Assembly: GCA_964441535.1 (NCBI GenBank)
Contig: CAYTXQ010000032.1
Location: forward strand, 1-9,489
Origin: CAYNLX01 sp964441535
GTDB lineage: Bacteria; Bacillota_I; Bacilli_A; RF39; UBA660
Length of the DNA stretch: 9,489 nt
Reading direction: 5' to 3'
Numbering within the stretch: position 1 is the stretch's first letter; each line of letters begins with the position of its first letter. Positions 1 to 6,288 of this stretch are shown here, one piece after another. Below the pieces are notes generated by a model. It was not told the DNA's origin and did no database searches. It worked only from the letters and a program-made list of their open reading frames with translations. The translations under genes and the position numbers were made by a program.

Positions 1-20
1 TATATTCAACAGTAGAGATT

Positions 21-42
21 AGAGCTTAACGCTCTTTTTTTT
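21..42 (+). terminator. Rho-independent terminator of an upstream gene
   Basis: A perfect 5-bp stem (AGAGC at 21-25, GCTCT at 31-35) with a 5-nt loop is followed directly by seven further T residues (36-42). There is no matching T tract on the other strand, so it works only in the + direction. It presumably ends a transcript from a gene outside the window and insulates the uvrB promoter. The stem is short, but its G/C content and the long U tract are convincing in so AT-rich a background. Confidence 0.75.
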
Positions 43-68
43 ATATTAATAACATAAAAAGTTTTTAA

Positions 69-79
69 TATGGTACAAT
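69..79 (+). promoter_or_regulatory. Extended -10 promoter upstream of uvrB
   Basis: TATG at 69-72, one base, then the -10 hexamer TACAAT at 74-79 form a TRTG-type extended -10 element as known in Gram-positive bacteria. No TTGACA-like hexamer lies 16-18 bases upstream (51-56 reads AACATA), which is tolerable for an extended -10 promoter. Transcription would start near position 86, just after the terminator at 21-42. This gives a leader of about 170 nt before uvrB that includes the cutA remnant. Assigned by motif only. Confidence 0.6.
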
Positions 80-88
80 AAAAATATA

Positions 89-223
89 TTTAAAAGTTTA
101 TATAAAGAAATAGAAAAAACTATTTTAAAAATGCACAGTTATGAGATACCACAAATAATATGCTTTGATATAAAAGATGGTCATATTAAGTATTTAAATT
201 GGATAGAAGAGGAAACAGAATAG
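89..223 (+). pseudogene. cutA: C-terminal remnant of a CutA-family gene
   Basis: The frame from 53 to the TAG at 221-223 is open. From about position 89 it reads as the C-terminal end of CutA, a small trimeric protein named for divalent-cation tolerance. The diagnostic block HSYEIPQII (134-160) is followed by G (179), YLNW (191-202) and an acidic tail. It aligns without gaps to the E. coli CutA C-terminus as I recall it (HPYQTPELL, then G, YLSW). The N-terminal part, about the first half of a roughly 100-residue protein, is missing: an in-frame TAA sits at 50-52, a terminator at 21-42, and residues before about 89 show no CutA similarity. The only in-frame ATG (131) would give 30 residues and has no Shine-Dalgarno sequence. 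I read this as a decayed or truncated gene now inside the uvrB leader. Identity of the fragment is fairly sure; whether any of it is translated is unknown. Confidence 0.75.
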
Positions 224-240
224 CAAGTTAATACTTTATG

Positions 241-248
241 AGAGGAGG
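241..248 (+). promoter_or_regulatory. uvrB ribosome binding site deciding the start
   Basis: AGAGGAGG lies 7 nt before the ATG at 256. A frame-consistent ATG at 238 would translate this Shine-Dalgarno sequence as Met-Arg-Gly-Gly and has no purine-rich site of its own, so the start is 256. Confidence 0.9.
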
Positions 249-255
249 AATTAAT

Positions 256-2202
256 ATGTTTAGATTGGTAAGTAAATTTAAACCTTCTGGCGATCAACCC
301 AAAGCTATTGAAAAATTAGTTGAAGGTTTAAAGGAAAGTAAAAAAGAACAAGTTTTATTAGGAGCTACTGGTACAGGTAAAACTTTTACTATAGCCAATA
401 TAATTAATGAAGTACAAAAACCCACTTTAGTTTTAGCTCACAATAAAACTTTGGCAGGTCAATTATATAATGAATTAAAAGAATTATTTCCTGATAATAG
501 AGTTGAATACTTTGTTTCATATTATGATTATTATCAACCAGAAGCATATGTTCCTTCAAGTGATACATATATAGAAAAAGATTCTTCTATCAATGATGAA
601 ATAGATGAATTAAGGCATTCTGCTACAAGTGCACTGTTAAATAGAAGAGATACAATAGTAGTCTCTTCAGTATCATGTATTTATGGTATAGGAGAAGTAG
701 AAGAATACAGAAAAATGATGTTAGTAATTAATGTAGGGGACTCTTTAAATAGAAATGATATATTGAATAAATTAATAGATATGACTTATGAAAGAACTGA
801 ATTGGATTTTCATAGAGGAACTTTTAGAAGTAAGGGAGATACTATTGATATCGTTCCTGTTCAGGAAAGAAAAGAAGGTATTAGAATACAACTTTTTGGA
901 AATGAAGTGGAAAAAATATTAACTTTTGATCCTTTAACTGGAGCAATTAAAGATAATAAGAAAAGTGTAACTATATTTCCTGCAAGTCACTTTGTAACAA
1001 GTGAAGAAAAAATAAAAGAAGCAATAATTAGAATAGAAAATGAATTGAAAGTAAGACTTGAAGAATTTAAAGAACAGGGAAAATTAATAGAAGAACAAAG
1101 ATTAAGAGAAAGAACAAAATATGATTTAGATATGTTAAAAGAAACAGGTTTTTGTTCCGGAATTGAGAATTATTCTAGACATTTATCTTTAAGAGAAGAA
1201 GGAGAAACTCCTACTACATTAATGGATTTTTTTCCTGATGATTATTTATTAGTTGTAGATGAATCTCATGTTACTCTTCCCCAAGTTAGAGGAATGTATA
1301 ATGGAGATAGAGCAAGAAAACAAACTTTAGTAGATTATGGTTTTAGACTTCCCAGTGCTTTAGACAATAGACCTTTAAAATTTGATGAATTTAATGATAA
1401 AATTAATCAGGTAATATATGTTTCAGCTACTCCTGGAGATTATGAACTATCAAAAGTTAATAATAATGCAGTTGAACAGATAATCAGACCTACTGGGTTA
1501 ATCGACCCTACTATAGAGGTTAAACTAAAAGAAGGTCAGATAGATGATATTATAGGAGAAATAAATAACAGAATAGAAAAAAATGAAAGAGTATTAATTA
1601 CAACTCTTACTATAAGAATGTCTGAAGAATTAAGTAATTACTTAAAAGAAATGAATATTAAAGTAGCATATTTACATAATGAAATAAAAACAATGGAAAG
1701 ATTAAGAATAATTAGAGATTTAAGATTAGGTAAATATGATGTTGTAGTTGGTATAAATTTATTAAGAGAAGGTATAGATATTCCTGAAGTAAGTTTAATT
1801 TGTATACTGGATGCTGATAAACAAGGCTTCCTAAGAAGTGAAAGAAGTTTAATACAAACTATAGGAAGATGTTCAAGAAATGAAAACGGTCATGTAATAA
1901 TGTACGCTGATACTATAAGCGAATCAATGCAAGTAGCAATAAATGAAACTTATAGAAGAAGAACAATTCAAGAAAATTATAATAAAGAACATGGTATTAT
2001 TCCTAAAACTATTGTTAAAGAAATTAGTAATGTAATTTCTAATAAAATAGATGAAGAAAAAGTACCAGAAAAAATGTCTAGAAAAGAAAAAGAAAAAATG
2101 ATTGATACTATAGAAGAAGAAATGAAAAATGCAGCAGAATCTTTAGATTTTGAAAGAGCTATGGAATTAAGAGACATATTATTTGAATTAAAAAGTGAGT
2201 GA
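256..2202 (+). CDS. uvrB: Excinuclease ABC subunit B (UvrB)
   Basis: UvrB is the helicase-fold ATPase of nucleotide excision repair: it receives damaged DNA from UvrA, verifies the lesion and recruits UvrC. The 648-residue product shows Walker A GATGTGKT (36-43), the damage-probing beta-hairpin beginning YYDYYQPEAYVP (89-100), Walker B DESH (335-338), SATP (390-393), and helicase motifs GINLLREGIDIPEV (499-512) and QTIGRCSRN (534-542). A C-terminal UVR domain (about 613-647, with SLDFERAMELRD) should contact UvrC. Length is slightly below the usual 660-670. Motif VI normally reads GRAARN, so the Cys-Ser pair at 539-540 is unusual. The start at 256 follows a strong Shine-Dalgarno; an ATG at 238 would only add six residues encoded by that site. 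The TGA stop is 7 nt before the SDR gene, indicating co-transcription. No LexA/SOS box of the Bacillus type is visible upstream. Confidence 0.97.
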   Translation: MFRLVSKFKPSGDQPKAIEKLVEGLKESKKEQVLLGATGTGKTFTIANIINEVQKPTLVLAHNKTLAGQLYNELKELFPDNRVEYFVSYYDYYQPEAYVPSSDTYIEKDSSINDEIDELRHSATSALLNRRDTIVVSSVSCIYGIGEVEEYRKMMLVINVGDSLNRNDILNKLIDMTYERTELDFHRGTFRSKGDTIDIVPVQERKEGIRIQLFGNEVEKILTFDPLTGAIKDNKKSVTIFPASHFVTSEEKIKEAIIRIENELKVRLEEFKEQGKLIEEQRLRERTKYDLDMLKETGFCSGIENYSRHLSLREEGETPTTLMDFFPDDYLLVVDESHVTLPQVRGMYNGDRARKQTLVDYGFRLPSALDNRPLKFDEFNDKINQVIYVSATPGDYELSKVNNNAVEQIIRPTGLIDPTIEVKLKEGQIDDIIGEINNRIEKNERVLITTLTIRMSEELSNYLKEMNIKVAYLHNEIKTMERLRIIRDLRLGKYDVVVGINLLREGIDIPEVSLICILDADKQGFLRSERSLIQTIGRCSRNENGHVIMYADTISESMQVAINETYRRRTIQENYNKEHGIIPKTIVKEISNVISNKIDEEKVPEKMSRKEKEKMIDTIEEEMKNAAESLDFERAMELRDILFELKSE

Positions 2203-2206
2203 GGAA
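2202..2206 (+). promoter_or_regulatory. SDR gene ribosome binding site deciding the start
   Basis: AGGAA, overlapping the last base of the uvrB TGA, lies 3 nt before the ATG at 2210 (AGGA at 2202-2205 is 4 nt from it). The alternative GTG at 2195 inside uvrB has no Shine-Dalgarno, and the ATG start places the Rossmann motif at the usual distance from the N-terminus. Confidence 0.7.
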
Positions 2207-2209
2207 ATT

Positions 2210-2962
2210 ATGAAAGCATTAATAACCGGAGCATCATCCGGAATAGGAAAAGATATGGCAAAATATCTTAGTAAAAAAGGATATGAACTAATATTGGTGG
2301 CTAGAAGAAGCGAATTATTAGAAAAATTATCTAGAGAACTTAATACAAATACAGAAATAATAATTTGTGATCTTAGTAAAGAAAAAGAAGTATACAAATT
2401 ATATGAAAAGGTAAAGAACAAAAACATTGATTTATTAATAAATAATGCTGGTTTTGGTTTATTTGGAATGTTTAATAAAACAGATTTGGATAAGGAATTA
2501 GAAATGATAGATGTTAATATTAAAAGTCTTCACATATTAACTAAGTTATTCTTAATAGATTTTACTAAAAGAGATTATGGTAATATATTGAATGTTGCAA
2601 GTAGTGCGGGTTTCTTAGCGGGTCCTGGTTTAAGCACCTATTATGCAACTAAAAATTATGTGTTGAAACTAACCATGGCTATATATCATGAATTAAAATT
2701 ACAAAAAAGTAATGTTCACATATCAGCCTTATGTCCTGGTCCTGTTAATACAGAATTTAATAAAGTAGCCAAAGGTAAATTTACCATTAAAGGATTAAGT
2801 AGTGAATATGTAGCTAAATATGCTATAGATAAAACTTTAAAAAATAAGATGATAATAGTACCTGGAATAAATATAAAATTAGGATTATTCTTTCAAAGAT
2901 TTATTCCATATAAACTATTATTGAAGATAGTAGGAGATTTTCAGAAAAGAAAAGGTATTTAA
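2210..2962 (+). CDS. Short-chain dehydrogenase/reductase (SDR family)
   Basis: A classical SDR of 250 residues, an NAD(P)-dependent oxidoreductase of unknown substrate. Visible motifs are the cofactor glycine motif TGASSGIG (6-13), CDL (53-55) contacting the adenine, NNAG (78-81), and the catalytic tetrad N103, S131, Y144 and K148 with normal spacing. PGPVNTEF (176-183) is the usual cofactor-closing segment. Two arginines after the second strand (R32, R33) suggest NADP(H) rather than NAD(H). The C-terminus (about 217-247) is hydrophobic and basic with RFIPYKLLLK, resembling members of the broad DltE/COG0300 group that may lie against the membrane. It sits 7 nt after uvrB and 43 nt before uvrA, so it is probably transcribed with uvrB. 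No role in DNA repair follows from that. SDR identity is secure, with all catalytic residues present; substrate and physiological role cannot be told from sequence. Confidence 0.92.
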   Translation: MKALITGASSGIGKDMAKYLSKKGYELILVARRSELLEKLSRELNTNTEIIICDLSKEKEVYKLYEKVKNKNIDLLINNAGFGLFGMFNKTDLDKELEMIDVNIKSLHILTKLFLIDFTKRDYGNILNVASSAGFLAGPGLSTYYATKNYVLKLTMAIYHELKLQKSNVHISALCPGPVNTEFNKVAKGKFTIKGLSSEYVAKYAIDKTLKNKMIIVPGINIKLGLFFQRFIPYKLLLKIVGDFQKRKGI

Positions 2963-2972
2963 AACTATATTT

Positions 2973-2983
2973 TGTGGTAAAAT
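2973..2983 (+). promoter_or_regulatory. Extended -10 promoter upstream of uvrA
   Basis: TGTG at 2973-2976, one base, then TAAAAT at 2978-2983 form a TRTG extended -10 element closely matching the one before uvrB. No recognisable -35 hexamer is present at the expected distance (2955-2960 reads GTATTT). Transcription would start near 2990, giving a leader of about 16 nt that carries the Shine-Dalgarno AGGA (2996-2999). uvrA could then be transcribed independently of uvrB and the SDR gene as well as by read-through, since no terminator is visible in the 43-nt gap. Confidence 0.6.
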
Positions 2984-3005
2984 ACTTAATAAATGAGGAA
3001 TATAT

Positions 3006-5813
3006 ATGGATAAAATTATAATAAAAGGTGCAAGAGAAAATAATCTAAAAAATATAGATATTGAAATACCTAAAAATAAACTTGTAGTTATGACAGGAGT
3101 AAGTGGTAGTGGAAAAAGTTCTTTAGCTTTTGATACTATATATGCTGAAGGTCAGAGAAGATATGTAGAAAGTTTAAGTACTTATGCTAGACAGTTTTTA
3201 GGAAATTCAGAGAAACCAGATGTGGACTCTATAGAAGGTTTGAGCCCTAGTATTTCTATTGACCAAAAAACTACAAACAAAAATCCACGTAGTACAGTTG
3301 GTACAGTTACTGAAATATATGATTATCTTAGACTTCTATATTCTAGAATAGGAATACCTTACTGTAAAGTTCATAAAGTTCCTATTAAAAGTCAAAGTAT
3401 AGAAGAAATGACTAATAAAATATTAGATTACAAAATAGGTACCAAAATAGAAATATTAGCACCAGTAGTTAGAGGAGAAAAAGGTACATTTAAAGATTTA
3501 TTTGAAGATTTAAGTAAAGAAGGTTATGCAAGAGTAAGAGTAAATGGAGAAGTTAGAGATTTAAGTGAAGATATAGAACTTTCAAAAACTAAAAAATCTA
3601 ATATTGAGGTTATTATAGATAGAATAATATTATCAGAAGATGATAGAAGCAGATTATTTGAAGCAATAGAAACTTCTACTAAATTAGCACATGGTAAGGT
3701 TTTAATTAATATAGTTGGTAAAGAAGAAATTCTAATGAGTGAAAATTATGCATGTGTTCACTGTAATTTTTCAGTACCAGAATTAGAACCTAGAATGTTT
3801 TCTTTTAATTCTCCATACGGAGCATGTGAAGACTGTCACGGTTTAGGAATGAAATTAAAAATAAGTGAAGATTTAATAGTTCCTAATAAGGAGAAAAGTA
3901 TAAATAAAGGAGCAATAGCGCCTTTTAGTAGTCAAGATCAAACCATTTATAAAACAATGTTAGAAACAATTTGTAAACACTATAACATTGATATGGATAA
4001 ACCTTATAAAGAATTGACAGAAGAAAACAGGAATATATTATTATATGGAACAGATGAAATATTACAATTTAAATATGTAGCAAAAAATGGAAATACAAGA
4101 GTTGCTAATGAAAGATTTGAAGGATTTGCTAGTAATTTGGAAAGAAGATACTTAGAAACCACTAGTGGATGGATAAGAGAATGGATAGAAGGTTTTATGG
4201 TGGAAACTGAATGTCCTACATGTAAAGGTACCAGATTAAATGATGTCGCTCTTTCTGTATACGTAAATAATAAAAATATTTATGAAGTGACAACTTTAAG
4301 TATATATAAAATAAAAGAATTTATCTCTAAATTAAAATTAAATGAAGAAGAAAAAAATATTTCAAATTTAGTGACAAAAGAAATAATTAATAGATTGCAG
4401 TTCTTAGAAAATGTTGGCTTAGGATATTTAACTTTAAATAGAGAAGCGGGTACTTTAAGTGGGGGAGAAAGTCAAAGAATAAGACTTGCCACTCAGATAG
4501 GTTCTAAATTATCAGGAGTTTTATATGTTTTAGATGAACCAAGTATAGGATTACATCAAAAAGATAATGAAAAATTAATTGGAGCATTAAAAGAAATGAG
4601 AGATTTAGGAAACACTTTAATAGTAGTAGAGCATGATATTGAAACAATGCTTGCTAGTGACTATTTGATTGACATAGGACCAGTGGCAGGTAAGAATGGT
4701 GGATATGTAGTTGCAACTGGTACTCCAGAAGAAGTAATGAAAAATGAAAATAGTATTACAGGTAAATATTTATCTGGTAAGTTAAAGATAGAAGTTCCAG
4801 AATCTAGAAGAAATGGTAATGGAGAATATATAAAAATAATAAAGGCTCAGGAAAATAATTTAAAAAATATAGATGTGACTTTTCCTCTAGGTAAATTTAT
4901 TTGTGTTACTGGAGTAAGTGGTAGTGGAAAAAGTTCTTTAATAAATGAAATTCTCTATAAAAAAGTTTTAAATAATCTTTATAGAACAAAGGAAATACCT
5001 GGAAAATGCGATGACATAATAGGTATTGATAACATTGACAAAGTCGTTATGATTACTCAAGATCCTATAGGTAGAACTCCTAGAAGTAATCCTGCAACAT
5101 ATGTAGGTGTATTTGATGATATAAGAGATTTATTTGTTAATATGAAAGAATCAAAAATAAGAGGGTATAATAAGAGTAGATTTTCATTTAACGTAAAAGG
5201 CGGAAGATGCGAAGCATGTTATGGTGATGGAGTAAAAAAAATAGAAATGCATTTCTTACCCGATGTATATGTAACATGTGATGTATGTAATGGAAAAAGA
5301 TATAATAAAGAGACATTAGAAGTAAAATATAAAAATCACAGCATATCAGATATATTAAATTTAAGAGTTGAGGAAGCTGTAGAATTATTTGAAAATGTAC
5401 CTAAGATAAAACAGAAATTAGATACAATGGTGGATGTTGGTATTAGTTATATAGAATTAGGTCAGAATGCAGTGACTCTTAGTGGAGGAGAAGCAGGAAG
5501 AGTAAAACTTGCTAAAGAACTTCAGAAGAAGCCTACAGGTAAAAGTTTATTCATTTTAGATGAACCTACAACTGGATTACATTCTGAAGATGTAAAAAAA
5601 CTAATTAGCATTCTTAATAGAATTGTGGATAATGGTGATACTGTAGTAGTTATTGAACATAATTTAGATATTATTAAAGTTGCAGATCATATAATAGATT
5701 TAGGCCCTAGTGGTGGAGATGAAGGTGGTTATATAGTAGCCGTTGGAACTCCAGAAGAAATTACTAAAAACAAAAATTCATTTACAGGTGAATTTTTAAG
5801 AAAAATTCTTTAA
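3006..5813 (+). CDS. uvrA: Excinuclease ABC subunit A (UvrA)
   Basis: UvrA is the damage-sensing ABC ATPase of nucleotide excision repair; as a dimer it loads UvrB at lesions. The 935-residue product has the usual length. It shows two nucleotide-binding domains: Walker A GVSGSGKSS at 31-39 and 636-644, signatures LSGGESQRIRLA at 484-495 and LSGGEAGRVKLA at 825-836, Walker B VLDEPS at 508-513 and ILDEPTTGLH at 850-859. Zinc-module cysteines are C250/C253/C274/C277, C403/C406, and C735/C738/C758/C761, so the metal sites look intact. The UvrB-interaction and insertion regions lie between about 120 and 400. In the second signature the residue after GGEA is Gly (831) where UvrA nearly always has Gln. 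Start ATG 3006 follows AGGA (2996-2999) by 6 nt. uvrA follows uvrB and an SDR gene and has its own candidate promoter. Confidence 0.98.
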   Translation: MDKIIIKGARENNLKNIDIEIPKNKLVVMTGVSGSGKSSLAFDTIYAEGQRRYVESLSTYARQFLGNSEKPDVDSIEGLSPSISIDQKTTNKNPRSTVGTVTEIYDYLRLLYSRIGIPYCKVHKVPIKSQSIEEMTNKILDYKIGTKIEILAPVVRGEKGTFKDLFEDLSKEGYARVRVNGEVRDLSEDIELSKTKKSNIEVIIDRIILSEDDRSRLFEAIETSTKLAHGKVLINIVGKEEILMSENYACVHCNFSVPELEPRMFSFNSPYGACEDCHGLGMKLKISEDLIVPNKEKSINKGAIAPFSSQDQTIYKTMLETICKHYNIDMDKPYKELTEENRNILLYGTDEILQFKYVAKNGNTRVANERFEGFASNLERRYLETTSGWIREWIEGFMVETECPTCKGTRLNDVALSVYVNNKNIYEVTTLSIYKIKEFISKLKLNEEEKNISNLVTKEIINRLQFLENVGLGYLTLNREAGTLSGGESQRIRLATQIGSKLSGVLYVLDEPSIGLHQKDNEKLIGALKEMRDLGNTLIVVEHDIETMLASDYLIDIGPVAGKNGGYVVATGTPEEVMKNENSITGKYLSGKLKIEVPESRRNGNGEYIKIIKAQENNLKNIDVTFPLGKFICVTGVSGSGKSSLINEILYKKVLNNLYRTKEIPGKCDDIIGIDNIDKVVMITQDPIGRTPRSNPATYVGVFDDIRDLFVNMKESKIRGYNKSRFSFNVKGGRCEACYGDGVKKIEMHFLPDVYVTCDVCNGKRYNKETLEVKYKNHSISDILNLRVEEAVELFENVPKIKQKLDTMVDVGISYIELGQNAVTLSGGEAGRVKLAKELQKKPTGKSLFILDEPTTGLHSEDVKKLISILNRIVDNGDTVVVIEHNLDIIKVADHIIDLGPSGGDEGGYIVAVGTPEEITKNKNSFTGEFLRKIL

Positions 5814-5838
5814 TATAGAAAATATATTTAATATAGAG

Positions 5839-5844
5839 TATAAT
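5839..5844 (+). promoter_or_regulatory. Possible -10 element before yvlD-like gene
   Basis: A perfect TATAAT lies 18 nt before the ATG at 5863. No TG extension or good -35 hexamer accompanies it, and such hexamers arise often by chance at this base composition. If used, the leader would be only about 12 nt and still contain the Shine-Dalgarno at 5853-5858. The ATG at 5845 lies directly after this hexamer and could not be the start on such a transcript. Confidence 0.35.
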
Positions 5845-5852
5845 ATGAAAGT

Positions 5853-5858
5853 AGGTGA
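5853..5858 (+). promoter_or_regulatory. yvlD-like gene ribosome binding site deciding the start
   Basis: AGGTGA, part of the consensus AGGAGGTGA, lies 4 nt before the ATG at 5863. The in-frame ATG at 5845 lacks any purine-rich site and would translate this one, so 5863 is preferred. Confidence 0.8.
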
Positions 5859-5862
5859 TAAT

Positions 5863-6288
5863 ATGAAAAAAACAAGATACAAAGTAATAAAAAATAAAAA
5901 AAGAGAATCAAAAAATGTAGTTGTAGAACTTATATTAAACTTGGTATGTAATACTCTAGTTTTAATGCTAGCCTCATCTTTATTTGAAAGTTTTGAAATA
6001 ACCTCTATTAGTTATGCTTTTCTAGGGGCCATAATAATTTCTTTATTAAATATGACTATTAAACCGTTACTTGTATATTTATCACTACCTATGATATTTG
6101 TTACTTTTGGTTTATTTTATCCTTTTATAAATGTATTTATTCTTAAGATAACTTCATTGATTTTAGGTAATAATTTTATTGTTGCAGGATGGATAATACC
6201 TTTCTTTGTTGCTTTATTTATATCATTTATGAATATGTTATTTTATAGAATTATAGTTTTACCAGTAGAGGAGGAACGTTTAAGATGA
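5863..6288 (+). CDS. yvlD: YvlD-like membrane protein (phage holin 4 superfamily)
   Basis: A 141-residue integral membrane protein of the YvlD type, often annotated as phage holin family 4; its molecular function is unsettled and it is normally chromosomal, not prophage. A basic N-terminus (1-18) suggests a cytoplasmic start. Four hydrophobic segments follow at about 20-40, 51-67, 75-101 and 108-132. The family's conserved core is visible as LLNMTIKPLLVYLSLP (61-76) followed by TFGLF (81-85), matching the NxxxxPLL-xxLP-TLGLF pattern of YvlD. The start at 5863 is chosen for its Shine-Dalgarno; starting at 5845 would add six residues. The TGA stop overlaps the lgt start by 4 nt (ATGA), so translation is probably coupled. 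In Bacillus yvlD lies between uvrA and hprK-lgt; here hprK and yvlA-C are absent, which supports orthology. No phage genes are nearby. The family call is good; function is not claimed. Confidence 0.82.
   Translation: MKKTRYKVIKNKKRESKNVVVELILNLVCNTLVLMLASSLFESFEITSISYAFLGAIIISLLNMTIKPLLVYLSLPMIFVTFGLFYPFINVFILKITSLILGNNFIVAGWIIPFFVALFISFMNMLFYRIIVLPVEEERLR

Noticed and set aside
131..223. A genuine 30-residue small protein in front of uvrB
   Set aside because: There is no Shine-Dalgarno before the ATG at 131, and the sequence similarity to CutA starts upstream of it, so a gene remnant explains it better.
1977..2177. Minus-strand open frame of 66 codons within uvrB
   Set aside because: It lies wholly inside well-conserved uvrB sequence, has a low-complexity Ser/Ile/Leu composition typical of an antisense shadow of Glu/Lys/Arg-rich coding, and no family resemblance.
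2188..2427. Minus-strand open frame of 79 codons within the SDR gene
   Set aside because: Antisense shadow of a gene with intact SDR motifs; Phe/Ser/Leu-rich with no recognisable domain.
2955..2985. Inverted repeat GTATTT / AAATAC around the uvrA promoter as an operator or terminator
   Set aside because: Only 6 bp, AT-only apart from the end bases, with a 19-nt loop and no U tract; expected by chance in such AT-rich sequence.
5806..5821. Small hairpin after uvrA as a terminator
   Set aside because: The possible stem TTCT/AGAA is 4 bp with no G/C-rich core and no T tract after it; not enough to call termination.
5863..6288. Phage holin and hence a prophage remnant
   Set aside because: The holin-4 superfamily label also covers chromosomal YvlD proteins; position between uvrA and lgt matches Bacillus yvlD and there are no phage genes around.
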